In this document: positions 19,483 to 30,028 of the stretch, in pieces
Numbering within the stretch: position 1 is the stretch's first letter
Layout: every line of letters begins with the position of its first letter
NCBI GenBank assembly: GCA_021821465.1
Contig: JAKACM010000001.1
Location: 62,001-126,000, forward strand
Length of the DNA stretch: 64,000 nucleotides
Source of the DNA: Bacillota bacterium
GTDB taxonomy: Bacteria; Bacillota; Sulfobacillia; Sulfobacillales; Sulfobacillaceae
Direction: 5' to 3'
Translations under genes and position numbers: made by a program
The notes under the pieces: model-generated
Database searches by the model: none
What the model saw: the letters and a program-made list of their open reading frames with translations, nothing else
What the model was told of the DNA's origin: nothing

Positions 19483-19963
19483 AGTCCCTTCCTTCCCGTA
19501 TAAAGTGGCCGGAACGGCCTCCCGACTTCTCTAAAAGAACGACATCCTTCAAAACCATGGTTCGATCCATGCTCTTTAGCATGTCATATAATGTTAATAG
19601 GCTGGCTGTAACGGCCACCAAAGCTTCCATTTCCACCCCAGTTGCAGCCGTTGTGCGGACTTGGGATTCCACCACGAAACCATCGTCTTTCACGGCGATT
19701 TCGATCTCCGTTGCCGTTAAAGGCAAGGGATGGCATAAAGGAATCCATTCCCCGGTTTTCTTGGCGGCCATTATCCCAGCCACACGGCTCACGGCCAAAA
19801 CGTCTCCTTTGGGCACGCGCCCTTCTAACACAGCTTGGCAAATTTGTGCGGAGGCCCGCAAGCTTCCGCGGGCCCGGGCCATACGCTCGGTGGGAAGCTT
19901 CTTGCCCACATCGACCATGTGCACTTCTCCGCGCTCATTCAAGTGGTTGGGGTAATTATCCAC
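19454..19963 (-). CDS. moaC: Cyclic pyranopterin monophosphate synthase
   Basis: With MoaA, converts GTP to cyclic pyranopterin monophosphate, the first step of molybdenum cofactor synthesis. 169 aa from a GTG with GGAGG 8 nt upstream. Signatures: MVDVGKKLPTERMARARG, IMAAKKTGEWIPLCHPLPL, and EMEALVAVTASLLTLYDMLKS, followed by SGGRSGHF at the end. Same transcription unit as the M20 gene (46 nt upstream) and the MogA-like gene. Confidence 0.96.
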   Translation of the reverse strand: MDNYPNHLNERGEVHMVDVGKKLPTERMARARGSLRASAQICQAVLEGRVPKGDVLAVSRVAGIMAAKKTGEWIPLCHPLPLTATEIEIAVKDDGFVVESQVRTTAATGVEMEALVAVTASLLTLYDMLKSMDRTMVLKDVVLLEKSGGRSGHFIREGRDYVENSDSHE

Positions 19964-20009
19964 TCAACAGACCTCCCTGACTTCACGACTTATGCCCACA
20001 ATATTCGAC

Positions 20010-21161
20010 TTACAAATAAAGAGCCACGGCGGCATAGGCTTTAGCTCCTGTCATCAAGGCTCTTTCATCAAGATTAAACTGAGACGAGTGAATTCCTCTG
20101 ACAAAATCCGGTCCCACCACACCCACGTGCAAATTCGTTGCGGGAACTCGTTGAGCAATATAAGCAAAATCTTCCGCTCCCATTGACGGCGCAGGAAGGC
20201 GTAACACGGCTTGAGAACCCAATTCACGTCGCAATAATGCTTCCACTTCATTTGTCCACCCCGCATCGGCAACCAAAGGCGGATATCCCCGGCTTATCGC
20301 CACTTCCGCTCTTGTTCGGTAACTCTGGGCGATTTGCTCCACCATATTGACAAACCGCTCCAGAATCGCATCCATTCCATCGGGAGAGAGAATTCGGATG
20401 GTTCCCGTTAATTCGACACCGTCTGCAATAACGTTTTCGCGATATCCGCCATGAATGGTACCAAATGTTATAACCAGGGGTTCAACGGGGTTCTGTTCGC
20501 GACTCACCAATGTCTGGCAACCTTGAATGATGGCACTGGATGCGACAATGGCATCGGCACTCAATTGAGGATGGGCCGCGTGCCCTCCCTGTCCAAACAC
20601 TTTGATGACAAAATCGTTCGGAGAAGCCATTGCCGGTCCACTGAATACCCCGATACTGCCCCATGGTAGTTCGCTGTCAACATGCGCCATCACAGCACGA
20701 CTTACGGAAGGAAAAGACAGTACACCGGCTTCAATCATGGGTAAAGCCCCGCCGGGTCCCTCCTCACCGGGTTGAAACATCAGGGTAACGGGATGAGTTA
20801 ATTCCGATTCGCAACGACTTAAATAATAAGCCGCCCCTAAAAGCATTGCAGTGTGTGCGTCGTGGCCACAGGCATGCATACGGTTCGGCTTGCAGGAACT
20901 AAAAGGCAGACGAGTCTGTTCCGTCACCGGCAATCCATCCATGTCTGCCCGCAGCAAAAGTGCTTCACCTTCTTTTGGTCCCACTTGAGCGAGCACCCCA
21001 TTTTCAATGATACGGCGGTGATCGACCCCCAATTCATCTAAAGAAGCTTCTACAAGCGCCGCCGTTTTCGGGGTATTCAGTCCTAGTTCCGGATGTTGAT
21101 GGATTTTTCGTCTGATTTGTAGCATCCAAGGTTGGATTTCTTGCCATAGTGCTTCATTCAT
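20010..21161 (-). CDS. M20-family amidohydrolase (N-acyl-amino-acid hydrolase type)
   Basis: 383 aa from the ATG at 21161 (MNEALWQEIQPWM); the frame continues upstream to 21266 but that part is not conserved in type. Zinc-site motifs of the M20D group: MHACGHDAHTAMLLGAA and PGEEGPGGALPMIEAG, with the dimerisation lid between. Related enzymes are hippurate hydrolase, IAA-amino acid hydrolase and N-acetyl-diaminopimelate deacetylase; the exact substrate cannot be told. A putative GAAAAGAG site precedes the start. Confidence 0.88.
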   Translation of the reverse strand: MNEALWQEIQPWMLQIRRKIHQHPELGLNTPKTAALVEASLDELGVDHRRIIENGVLAQVGPKEGEALLLRADMDGLPVTEQTRLPFSSCKPNRMHACGHDAHTAMLLGAAYYLSRCESELTHPVTLMFQPGEEGPGGALPMIEAGVLSFPSVSRAVMAHVDSELPWGSIGVFSGPAMASPNDFVIKVFGQGGHAAHPQLSADAIVASSAIIQGCQTLVSREQNPVEPLVITFGTIHGGYRENVIADGVELTGTIRILSPDGMDAILERFVNMVEQIAQSYRTRAEVAISRGYPPLVADAGWTNEVEALLRRELGSQAVLRLPAPSMGAEDFAYIAQRVPATNLHVGVVGPDFVRGIHSSQFNLDERALMTGAKAYAAVALYL

Positions 21162-21708
21162 ACTCTTTTCTTCTGCCTTTCTCACACATGTGTCAACATT
21201 ATCTGATCCCTGATTTGGCTCAGTACATCTTCTTGCCGATTCGTGGGGTAGGGTCCGAATGACCACCAGATAAAGAGGGTGTTTTCACAATGCCATGTTT
21301 TGATGTCGGTTATAGCACGAGCAATTTGAAGAGGCGTAAACCCGTCTGAGCAGGCAGAACCTGTTGTCACCATAGCAAGAGCCCGCCGCCGACGAATAGA
21401 CATCAAAACTAGAGCCTCCATAGCCCTTTGGGGTTCCGCTTCCACGAACGCCAATTATTGATGAGTATGTAATATTGCCGATTTGTACGGAAACGATGAG
21501 CTTTTCGCCGTGCCACGGCCTTATCAATCCGGTTCTCAAACTGCTCAGAACAATATGTGTGCATCATATATAGATTATATGACATTTATATATTTCTGCA
21601 ACCAATGTTAATCCTCCGGCGTCCGACCCTTTATCGCATATTGTTTGTCCACAGTGCGTACATATCCTGTATTAGAAGGGCGCTGTCCCAAAAGGAGACG
21701 AACGCACA
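21162..21708. other. 547-bp region without a convincing gene
   Basis: Two overlapping minus-strand frames (21182-21454 and 21285-21539) encode peptides with no recognisable fold, no good start signals and mixed composition; they could be remains of a decayed gene. The segment 21560-21600 is very AT-rich. Near the right end, a weak + strand promoter (TTGTCC at 21645-21650, 17 bp, TGTATT at 21668-21673) could serve the deacetylase gene. Confidence 0.4.
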
Positions 21709-22419
21709 GTGAGCCGCACATCAAGATGGTTTCTACTCAGTCCTGTGATTATTCTGACACTGGCGTTTTGGCTGGTCAGCCAGGCTGCCAGTTCGCAACA
21801 AGTCATCACGCATGTTGCCACCTCCAAAAAAGTCGTGGCGCTGACCTTCGACGACGGCCCCTCACCTGCATACACTCCCCTAATTCTCAACATCTTGTCC
21901 CGCTACCATGCCCACGCCACCTTTTTCGTTGTCGGCAGCGAGGCCCAGCGTTTTCCGGATCTGATCTCGGCCATCTCCAAACAGGGATCGGTGGTTGCCA
22001 ACCATGGATGGAGTCATTTAAATTTGCGCGCAAAAGGAGCCAATCTCTTGTGGGCCGACGCCAATCGAACCGCCCGCTACATCACTTCACTGGGGGTTAA
22101 CGCCCAAGCTTTTTACCGGCCGCCTTACGGGCTTATATCGCCCGGTCTTCTCAAAATTTTTGGTGCACATGGTTACCGTGTGGTATTATGGTCCATTGAC
22201 ACCAAAGACTGGGCGCGTCCCGGTGTCGGGTCCATCGTCCAACATGTCACGACCGAGATTAAGCCTGGTGCCATTATTTTAATGCATGACGGGGGTGGCA
22301 ATCGCTCTCAAACTCTTGCCGCATTAACAACGATTTTGGAACAATTAAAGCAAATGGGCTATAAGGCTGTGACGTTACCGGTTTTGCTCCAAGACAGTAT
22401 CACCCCCACCAAACTCTAG
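21709..22419 (+). CDS. Polysaccharide deacetylase (NodB/PdaA-like)
   Basis: 236 aa from a GTG with AAGGAG 11 nt upstream. An N-terminal hydrophobic segment (about 8-25) is a signal anchor, so the enzyme works outside the membrane. The NodB domain is complete: VVALTFDDGPSP (catalytic and metal Asp), NHGWSHLNL (metal His pair), FYRPPYG, and the C-terminal LMHDGGG. Family members deacetylate peptidoglycan or chitin-like polymers; in spore formers many act on cortex or cell wall. It is the only + strand gene in this stretch and ends at a bidirectional hairpin shared with hbd. Confidence 0.92.
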   Translation: MSRTSRWFLLSPVIILTLAFWLVSQAASSQQVITHVATSKKVVALTFDDGPSPAYTPLILNILSRYHAHATFFVVGSEAQRFPDLISAISKQGSVVANHGWSHLNLRAKGANLLWADANRTARYITSLGVNAQAFYRPPYGLISPGLLKIFGAHGYRVVLWSIDTKDWARPGVGSIVQHVTTEIKPGAIILMHDGGGNRSQTLAALTTILEQLKQMGYKAVTLPVLLQDSITPTKL

Positions 22420-22425
22420 AAAAAA

Positions 22426-22459
22426 AGAACCCGAAAGAGACAAAGTTCTTTCGGGTTCT
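22426..22459. terminator. Bidirectional hairpin terminator
   Basis: AGAACCCGAAAGA (22426-22438) and TCTTTCGGGTTCT (22447-22459) form a perfect 13-bp stem with an 8-nt loop. On the minus strand a T-run follows (A-run at 22420-22426), making a canonical terminator for hbd. On the + strand it follows the deacetylase stop but lacks a good T-tract. Confidence 0.9.
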
Positions 22460-22478
22460 CCCATCTCCACCTTCTTTA

Positions 22479-23333
22479 TTACATCAGGGAATACTCATAA
22501 AAGCCGCGACCGCTCTTGCGGCCTAAGAGTCCGGCATCGACCATTTTTTGCAACAAAGGCGCAGGGCGATACTTCGAATCCTTAAATCCTTCATACAAGA
22601 CATTCATGATGGCCAAACACGTATCAAGACCAATAAAATCCGCCAAAGTTAAAGGCCCCATCGGATGATTCATGCCTAATTTCATCACGGTATCAATACC
22701 TTCTTTGGTGGCAACCCCTTCTTGCAACGCAAATATCGCTTCGTTTATCATGGGCATCAAAATCCGGTTGGAAATAAAGCCAGGATAGTCCTGGACCACA
22801 ACAGCCGTTTTATCCATCTTCTCCGCCCAGGTTTTCACCTGTGTGACGGTGGTATCGTGAGTCAGCCCTCCTGCTATCACCTCCACCAACCGCATCACCG
22901 GTACCGGATTCATAAAGTGCATACCAATGACCCGTCCGGGATTGGGCACATGACTGGCCAACCGCGAAATCGAGATCGATGAGGTATTCGAAGCCAAAAT
23001 TGTCGACGGGTCAAAAAGCTCTCCCAAACGCCTAAAGAGTTCTCGTTTCTGCTTCTCCTCTTCGATTATGGCTTCAATCACCAAATCGACCGAAGACACG
23101 GATTCCAAATTCGGAAGAACAGAAATTCGGTCCAACACCACTTGCCGATCTTCCGACTTGATCTCTCCTTTTTGCACTCCCCGGTCCAAATGCGCACGGA
23201 TAGTGCCGAGCGCTTTGTCTGTCATTTGCGGCACACTGTCCCATAAGAACACTTCAAAACCCGAGCGGGCCGCTGTTTCGGCAATGCCCCCGCCCATTTG
23301 CCCGGAACCTACCACGAGCATGCGCCCCGACAT
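22479..23333 (-). CDS. 3-hydroxybutyryl-CoA dehydrogenase
   Basis: Oxidises or forms (S)-3-hydroxyacyl-CoA with NAD(P). 284 aa, the length of the single-domain Hbd/PaaH type. Rossmann motif VVGSGQMGGGIAET, then EEEKQKRELFRRL and NTSSISISRLA, the catalytic His in GMHFMNPVPVM, and the C-terminal GMNHPMGPLTLADFIGLD. GGCAGGTGA precedes the start. It lies 220 nt downstream of a thiolase on the same strand. No crotonase or acyl-CoA dehydrogenase is in the window, so the direction (beta-oxidation or butyrate/PHB) is open. Confidence 0.93.
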   Translation of the reverse strand: MSGRMLVVGSGQMGGGIAETAARSGFEVFLWDSVPQMTDKALGTIRAHLDRGVQKGEIKSEDRQVVLDRISVLPNLESVSSVDLVIEAIIEEEKQKRELFRRLGELFDPSTILASNTSSISISRLASHVPNPGRVIGMHFMNPVPVMRLVEVIAGGLTHDTTVTQVKTWAEKMDKTAVVVQDYPGFISNRILMPMINEAIFALQEGVATKEGIDTVMKLGMNHPMGPLTLADFIGLDTCLAIMNVLYEGFKDSKYRPAPLLQKMVDAGLLGRKSGRGFYEYSLM

Positions 23334-23553
23334 GTGATTTCACCTGCCTTTCTTCACGTGATAAACCCATAAACTCCTGAACTTTCGGATTCGGTGTATC
23401 TCCTTTCGAAAATACCTTGGTCGATCACAGAACAAGAACTCTTTTCTCCAAGAGAATTGGGATCTGACAGAAATCTTATCTTGCCGCCGAGCTTAAAATG
23501 TCGGCCGTTTCTGAATCCTAACCTTGTCATAAGGGGTTCAGTGGCTTTTGTTC

Positions 23554-24735
23554 TTAATCGACACGAACCAGTGTGGCCTCTCCCTGCCCGCCGCCGCTGC
23601 AAATAGTGGCCACACCGTAGCCCCCGCCGCTGCGATCCAATTCTCGGATAAGGGTCATGAGAATCCGGGCTCCAGAGGCTCCAATGGGATGTCCCAAGGC
23701 TACCGCTCCCCCGTTTACATTCACAATATCGGGGTTGAACTCCCCCACTTTAATGCTGGTTAAAGTCACTGCAGCAAAGGCTTCGTTGATTTCAATACGC
23801 TTGAGTTCCGATTGGGCGATACCTGCTCGCGCTAAAGCCATTTGAGCGGCATAAGCCGGTACTGTATGCAAATATTTCGGTTCCCTTGACACATATCCGG
23901 AACTGACAATGGTGGCGAGGACCTTAAGCCCCAAATCTTTTGCCATTTGCCGATCCATAATAACCAGTGCCGAGGCCCCGTCGGTCAGTCCGGGAGCGTT
24001 ACCGGCAGTAACCGTCCCGTCTTCGACAAATACGGGCCGCAAAGCCTTAATCTTTTCCAATGTGGTGTCGCGGCGAGGACCCATATCATGGTCAATCACC
24101 GTCTTTTCCCCGCGACGCCCCGTCACGGCAAAAGGCTCGACTTCTTCGGCAAAGATCCCTTGATCAATGGCTTGAATGGCACGCATATGGCTGCGATAAG
24201 CCCATTGATCCTGATCTTCACGGGATATGTTGAATTCTTTGGCGACTACACTGCCGTAAACTCCCATATGGCATTGGCCGAAACTGCACCATAATCCGTC
24301 TTTGACCACCGAATCCACCAAGACCCCATCACCCATGCGCAATCCGTAGCGGACGCCTTCCATCAAATAGGGAGCCTGGCTCATCGATTCCATGCCGCCA
24401 GCCACCGCCGAGCGAATTTCTCCCGTCAAGATGGCCATATTTGCCAAATTCACCACTCGCAAACTCGATGCGCATACCTTATTGATGGTATCCGAAGGCA
24501 CCGTGTCGGGCATACCGGCCCCCATTGATGCCTGGCGGGAAGGAATTTGTCCGGATCCGGCCTGGACCACTTGTCCCATAAAGACATAATCAATAATCGC
24601 GGGATCAATCTCAATACGATCCAAAGCGGCCCGAATAGCATGCGCCCCCAGGACCGTTGCCGGCACATCCTTCAAAGCACCGCCAAATGGCACAAAGGGA
24701 GTACGCGCTAAACTCACCACAACACTTTCCGGCAT
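23554..24735 (-). CDS. Acetyl-CoA C-acetyltransferase (thiolase)
   Basis: 393 aa. Reversible Claisen condensation of two acetyl-CoA. The acyl-accepting Cys is in INKVCASSLRVVNLA (near residue 88), the His in NVNGGAVALGHPIGASGAR, and the second Cys in VATICSGGGQGEA at the C-terminus. Biosynthetic and degradative thiolases are similar; the length and pairing with Hbd fit an AtoB/PhaA-type acetoacetyl-CoA thiolase. AAGGAAG precedes the ATG, and a TATAAT promoter lies 155 nt upstream. Confidence 0.94.
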   Translation of the reverse strand: MPESVVVSLARTPFVPFGGALKDVPATVLGAHAIRAALDRIEIDPAIIDYVFMGQVVQAGSGQIPSRQASMGAGMPDTVPSDTINKVCASSLRVVNLANMAILTGEIRSAVAGGMESMSQAPYLMEGVRYGLRMGDGVLVDSVVKDGLWCSFGQCHMGVYGSVVAKEFNISREDQDQWAYRSHMRAIQAIDQGIFAEEVEPFAVTGRRGEKTVIDHDMGPRRDTTLEKIKALRPVFVEDGTVTAGNAPGLTDGASALVIMDRQMAKDLGLKVLATIVSSGYVSREPKYLHTVPAYAAQMALARAGIAQSELKRIEINEAFAAVTLTSIKVGEFNPDIVNVNGGAVALGHPIGASGARILMTLIRELDRSGGGYGVATICSGGGQGEATLVRVD

Positions 24736-24889
24736 TACCTACCATCTTCCTTTCATCTCGGAACTTAACCGAGAAGAGAATTTGGACCAGATAACCAGGC
24801 GCAAGAAAACCACCTGTTCCGGTACGCCGATAAATCAAGAGTCGGCTTAACCAAGAACACGTGACCCGATTTTTGCTGGTTCTTATGTC

Positions 24890-24917
24890 ATTATACCGCT
24901 GCGTTTCACAATGTTCA
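24890..24917 (-). promoter_or_regulatory. Candidate promoter of the thiolase gene
   Basis: On the minus strand, a perfect -10 TATAAT (24890-24895) with -35 TGAACA (24912-24917) at a 16-bp spacing, in the gap after murA. The -35 matches 4 of 6 consensus bases. The position fits a start about 150 nt before the thiolase ATG. Confidence 0.45.
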
Positions 24918-24941
24918 TGTTGCAGGTTCTAACCCAAGACA

Positions 24942-26201
24942 TCACGCTTCGCGATAAATCCGGGCCCCCAAGCGTGCCAATTTCTCTTCCAGTCCATGAT
25001 ATCCCCGGTCAATATACTCGACGCCTTCAACAACCGTTGTTCCCAAGGCTCCCAATCCGGCTAATACCAATGCCGCTCCCCCGCGAATGTCTTGGGCTTG
25101 AACCGGTGCCCCGGTTAACTCCGGAACACCCCGGACAATGGCAGTTTCCCGTTCCAGATTGATATCGGCCCCTAAACGCACCAATTCGTGAGCGTAGCCA
25201 AATCGATTCTCAAACACCGTTTCTTGGACCACGGCCACCCCATCCGCCAGGCTTAGGCAACCCACCATTTGCGGATGCAAGTCGGTAGGAAAACCGGGAT
25301 GCGGCAAGGTTTCAATGTCCACCGATTTCAACCGGCCTTCTACTTGAATGTGGATGCGGTCCATGTCTTCCTCAATCCGTGCACCCGCTTGCTCCAATTT
25401 CAACAACACCGTTCTGAGATGTTCGGCAATCACATTTGCGACAGTGACCACACCTCCCGTAACCCCGGCGGCAATGAGATAGGTACCAGCTTCCAAACGG
25501 TCGGGAATAATCTCGTGGCGGACGCCATGCAAGACATCCACTCCTTCAATGCGAATGAAATTGGTGCCCGCTCCTCGAATTTTCGCGCCCATTGCGTTTA
25601 GGAAATTGGCTAAATCCACTACTTCCGGTTCCATTGCCGCATTTTCCAATGTGGTCGTACCCGATGCCAAACTGGCGGCGATCATCAAATTAATCGTCGT
25701 GCCAAAAGAGGTGCGCTCAATGTAGACACGATTGCCCTTCAGGCTCTGTTCCACCTTTCCGTGAATTGAGCCGTGCTCAAGCCACATGGTTGCCCCTAAC
25801 GCTTGAAATCCCTGAACATGAAAATTGACGGGACGGGATCCGATTTGACAACCTCCCGGAAAAGCCACATCCGCTTGCTTAAGACGTGCCAACAACAGTC
25901 CGACCACATAAGTGGATCCTCTGAGTTTTTTTGCCAAATTGTAAGGAGCATGATAGTTACACAGATTTTCGGCAGAAATTTGAAGATTTCGGTCTCCGAT
26001 CCATTCCACGTTTGCTCCCAATTCACGCAGTATCTGGCACAAATCCAGAATGTCGGTGTAACGGGGAACATTTTCCAATACGGATGTGCCTTCCTGGGCC
26101 AATGCCGCCGCAGCAATGATCGGCAAGGCGCTATTCTTCGATCCTTCCACACTCACTTCCCCGTACAGGGGATAATGCCCTTCAATCACCAGCCGTGCCA
26201 C
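24942..26201 (-). CDS. murA: UDP-N-acetylglucosamine 1-carboxyvinyltransferase
   Basis: First committed step of peptidoglycan synthesis: transfer of enolpyruvate from PEP to UDP-GlcNAc. 419 aa from the GTG at 26201, with AAAGGCGG 6 nt upstream; an ATG at 26222 is the alternative. The open frame runs on to 26444, but those codons translate the structured RNA element upstream and are not MurA. Motifs: VEGSKNSALPIIAAAAL, and the PEP-binding, fosfomycin-sensitive Cys in AFPGGCQIGSRPVNFH. The C-terminal DIRGGAALVLAGLGA is typical. Confidence 0.93.
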   Translation of the reverse strand: MARLVIEGHYPLYGEVSVEGSKNSALPIIAAAALAQEGTSVLENVPRYTDILDLCQILRELGANVEWIGDRNLQISAENLCNYHAPYNLAKKLRGSTYVVGLLLARLKQADVAFPGGCQIGSRPVNFHVQGFQALGATMWLEHGSIHGKVEQSLKGNRVYIERTSFGTTINLMIAASLASGTTTLENAAMEPEVVDLANFLNAMGAKIRGAGTNFIRIEGVDVLHGVRHEIIPDRLEAGTYLIAAGVTGGVVTVANVIAEHLRTVLLKLEQAGARIEEDMDRIHIQVEGRLKSVDIETLPHPGFPTDLHPQMVGCLSLADGVAVVQETVFENRFGYAHELVRLGADINLERETAIVRGVPELTGAPVQAQDIRGGAALVLAGLGALGTTVVEGVEYIDRGYHGLEEKLARLGARIYREA

Positions 26202-26222
26202 GTCAATCCGCCTTTCATCCAT

Positions 26223-26471
26223 TTGCGTGGGATCTTGCGGTCCCATCTCCCCTCGGGAAGGTCTGCAACCGGCTCCACTCTCGCGAGTGCGATGAGGGAC
26301 CTTCGGCGCTTTGCCTTTCGCCGGCATCGCTCTCATTTCCCGGGGTTCGGGACTGAGGAAGCATCCCGAAGTGGGTCTTAGCGACCTGTTGCAAACAGAG
26401 CCGGTTGGCACCCGCTGTCCCTGGTCAACCCCGCCTGTTTTCACAAGCTCCGCCCCTTAGGGCGGGGTACC
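26223..26471 (-). ncRNA. Orphan omega-RNA-like (HEARO / IscB-IsrB type) structured element
   Basis: About 250 nt of GC-rich, strongly structured sequence filling the guaB-murA gap. Directly visible on the minus strand: a 5' hairpin CCGCCC-TAAG-GGGCGG followed by GCTTGTGAAAACA; GGTTGACCAGG; the segment CGCTAAGACCCACTTCGGGA; GTCCCGAACCCCGGGAAA; a CACTC-GCGA-GAGTG hairpin; a GGGA...TCCC hairpin at 26230-26245; and a perfect 9-bp long-range helix joining 26398-26406 to 26267-26275. This order resembles the HEARO/omega RNA that precedes iscB/isrB genes in IS200/605-like elements; the resemblance is from memory and not aligned. No iscB/isrB ORF follows, so it would be an ORF-less copy. The element starts 2 nt after the guaB stop codon, so a 5' guide would come from the last guaB codons. 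Confidence 0.6.
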
Positions 26472-26472
26472 C

Positions 26473-27945
<1,473 letters not shown>

Positions 27946-27999
27946 TTATCTCTCCTTTGATTCCACTCCACCATTCGTTTTGAATTTCTAATCAGTCTA

Positions 28000-29382
28000 T
28001 CACATCCCTTGCTTGGAAACACCTCGTGTCCTTAATTTCTTGGCCAGACTCCGGGCCACCATGTAAACATTGCCTGCTCCCATCGTAATAAACAAATCAC
28101 CCGGCCGTAATCTCTCCGCCACGTCCTCTACCACCTCAAACATCTCCCGGCGAAAGTGCACTTCTTTGCCGCTTTTGGCAATATCCTTTGCTAAACGCTC
28201 CGCACTGACTCCTTCAATGGGCAACTCGCCTGCCGGAGCATAAATATCCGTCAGATACAAGACATCGGCATCTTGAAATGCTCCGACGAATTCATTCCAC
28301 AGATTTTTTGTCCGCACATACCTCTGAGGTTGAAAGAGCGCATAGACCCGACCTTGCGCTCTTTGGCGACAAGCATTGAGCGTGGACTGGATTTCCGTAG
28401 GATGATGGGCATAATCATCCACGATTAAAACAAGATGATCGAATAGAACCTGAAAACGCCGGTGTGCATTCACGAAAGTTTCAAGACTTAAAGCCGACTG
28501 CTCCCAAGAAATCCCCGCATGATGCGCGGCAGCCATAGCACCCAAACTATTGACGACATTATGAATACCGGGCACAGATAGGCTGACGTTACTCACAACG
28601 CGACCCCGCACAACAACCTGAAAATGCGTCTGACAGCCGGCGAGTTCAATGGCATCTGCCCGAATCATGGCCTCTTCGCTAAGCCCGTACGTCATCGACG
28701 GGACCTCTAGGGTTCGGGCCAAATTCGCGAGATGAATGTTGTCAATGCCCACAACCGCAAGCCCATCCTTGGGAACACTCTCCAGGTATGTGCGAAAGGA
28801 GTCTAATAACATAGAAAACTGTCCATCATAATGATCAAGATGCTCCGCTTCGACATTGGTAGCCACAGCGACCCAAGGGCGATAGCGCAAAAAGGTTCCG
28901 TCACTTTCATCGGCTTCGGCGACCGCATAGTGCCCCTTCCCAATCCGAACATTTCCCTCAAATTGAGGGACTTCACCGCCAACCAAAACCGTCGGATCTA
29001 AACCCGCATCTTGCAATATACTTCCAATCATCGTCGTTGTGGTGGTTTTGCCGTGGGTTCCGCTAATGGTAATGGCTTTATGTTCCGTCAATGACTGTGC
29101 TAAGATTTCCGAGCGGTGAAATAAGGGAATATTGAGAGCCTGGGCGGCTTGCCTTTCCGGATTGTCCTCCCGAACATCCGTATTATATACAACCCAATCG
29201 GCTCCTTGAACATTTTCCGGTTTATGCACAAATTCTATGGAAATACCAAAGGCCTGCAGACGTTCCGTTCGGCTGGAAGGATTCACATCCGATCCCGTTA
29301 CTCGGTATCCTTGCCGATGGAGTAGCAACGCCAGGCCGCTCATACTATAGCCTCCAATGCCGATGAAGTGTACATGCTTCAC
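28000..29382 (-). CDS. murC: UDP-N-acetylmuramate--L-alanine ligase
   Basis: Cytoplasmic ATP-dependent addition of L-Ala to UDP-MurNAc. 460 aa from the GTG at 29382 (MKHVHFIGIGG), with a GGGGGG site 7 nt upstream; an ATG at 29397 is possible but poorly placed. Mur-ligase features: N-terminal Rossmann HFIGIGGYSMSGLA, the P-loop ISGTHGKTTTTTMIG, AEADESDGTFL, and the central DDYAHHPTEI. Its neighbour downstream is guaB. Confidence 0.96.
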   Translation of the reverse strand: MKHVHFIGIGGYSMSGLALLLHRQGYRVTGSDVNPSSRTERLQAFGISIEFVHKPENVQGADWVVYNTDVREDNPERQAAQALNIPLFHRSEILAQSLTEHKAITISGTHGKTTTTTMIGSILQDAGLDPTVLVGGEVPQFEGNVRIGKGHYAVAEADESDGTFLRYRPWVAVATNVEAEHLDHYDGQFSMLLDSFRTYLESVPKDGLAVVGIDNIHLANLARTLEVPSMTYGLSEEAMIRADAIELAGCQTHFQVVVRGRVVSNVSLSVPGIHNVVNSLGAMAAAHHAGISWEQSALSLETFVNAHRRFQVLFDHLVLIVDDYAHHPTEIQSTLNACRQRAQGRVYALFQPQRYVRTKNLWNEFVGAFQDADVLYLTDIYAPAGELPIEGVSAERLAKDIAKSGKEVHFRREMFEVVEDVAERLRPGDLFITMGAGNVYMVARSLAKKLRTRGVSKQGM

Positions 29383-29456
29383 GATGAATCCCCCCATGCC
29401 TTTTTCGGGTATGATTTACCATTTGTTAGGTATTCATGCCTTCGCCGTCGAATGTC

Positions 29457-29969
29457 TTACCGAAAATGCCAGCCTGCCTGAATCCATAGATCCCGGTAAT
29501 GACTGGCCGCATGGGCAATAGCCTCCCTTTCTTTCTGTTCGAGAGTTCTGACAATGCGGCAGGGGCGCCCCATGGCCAACATGCCTTCGGGGATTTCCAT
29601 CCCCTCGGGAATCAAAGAACCCGCCGCAATCAACACGTTGCGGTTTATTTTTGCTCCGTTCATAACCACACTGCCCATACCGATTAAAACATCATCGTCA
29701 ATATAAGCTCCGTGCACCACCGCATTGTGTCCAATGGTAACATTTTCACCTACCTCGCAAGGAAATCCCAAATCGGCGTGCATCGTGACATTGTCTTGAA
29801 TATTACTGCCGCTTGCCACTCGGATCATCTCGCTGTCCGCACGAATCACCGCATTAAACCACACCGATACATAATCTCCCAATGTAACACGGCCAATGAC
29901 ATAGGACCCAGGAGCGACAAAAATTGGATTGCCTACGTGCGGATAAAAGTCTCCAAACTTTAACAGCAT
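29457..29969 (-). CDS. Gamma-carbonic-anhydrase-like hexapeptide-repeat protein
   Basis: 170 aa. Left-handed beta-helix built of hexapeptide repeats (for example VIGRVTLGDYVSVW, NIQDNVTMHADLG, ENVTIGHNAVVHGA, VLIGMGSVVMNGA) with a C-terminal helix. Three His in MHADLG and IGHNAVVHG match the zinc/iron site of Cam/YrdA/PaaY proteins. Members include carbonic anhydrases and acyl-CoA binding or thioesterase-associated forms; activity cannot be assigned. It stands alone between murC and tsaD. Confidence 0.85.
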   Translation of the reverse strand: MLLKFGDFYPHVGNPIFVAPGSYVIGRVTLGDYVSVWFNAVIRADSEMIRVASGSNIQDNVTMHADLGFPCEVGENVTIGHNAVVHGAYIDDDVLIGMGSVVMNGAKINRNVLIAAGSLIPEGMEIPEGMLAMGRPCRIVRTLEQKEREAIAHAASHYRDLWIQAGWHFR

Positions 29970-30028
29970 AAATTTTTACCGTCCTCGCATGAGTCTCTTG
30001 GCCCCATCACCACCGCCCTTTAATCCCC

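Noticed and set aside
21182-21539. Two overlapping minus-strand frames as a frameshifted gene
   Set aside because: Neither peptide resembles a known family and joining them gives no clear domain, so a pseudogene call is not supported.
26202-26444. N-terminal extension of MurA as a long open frame
   Set aside because: The extra 81 codons translate the structured RNA element; MurA homology begins at the GTG near 26201.
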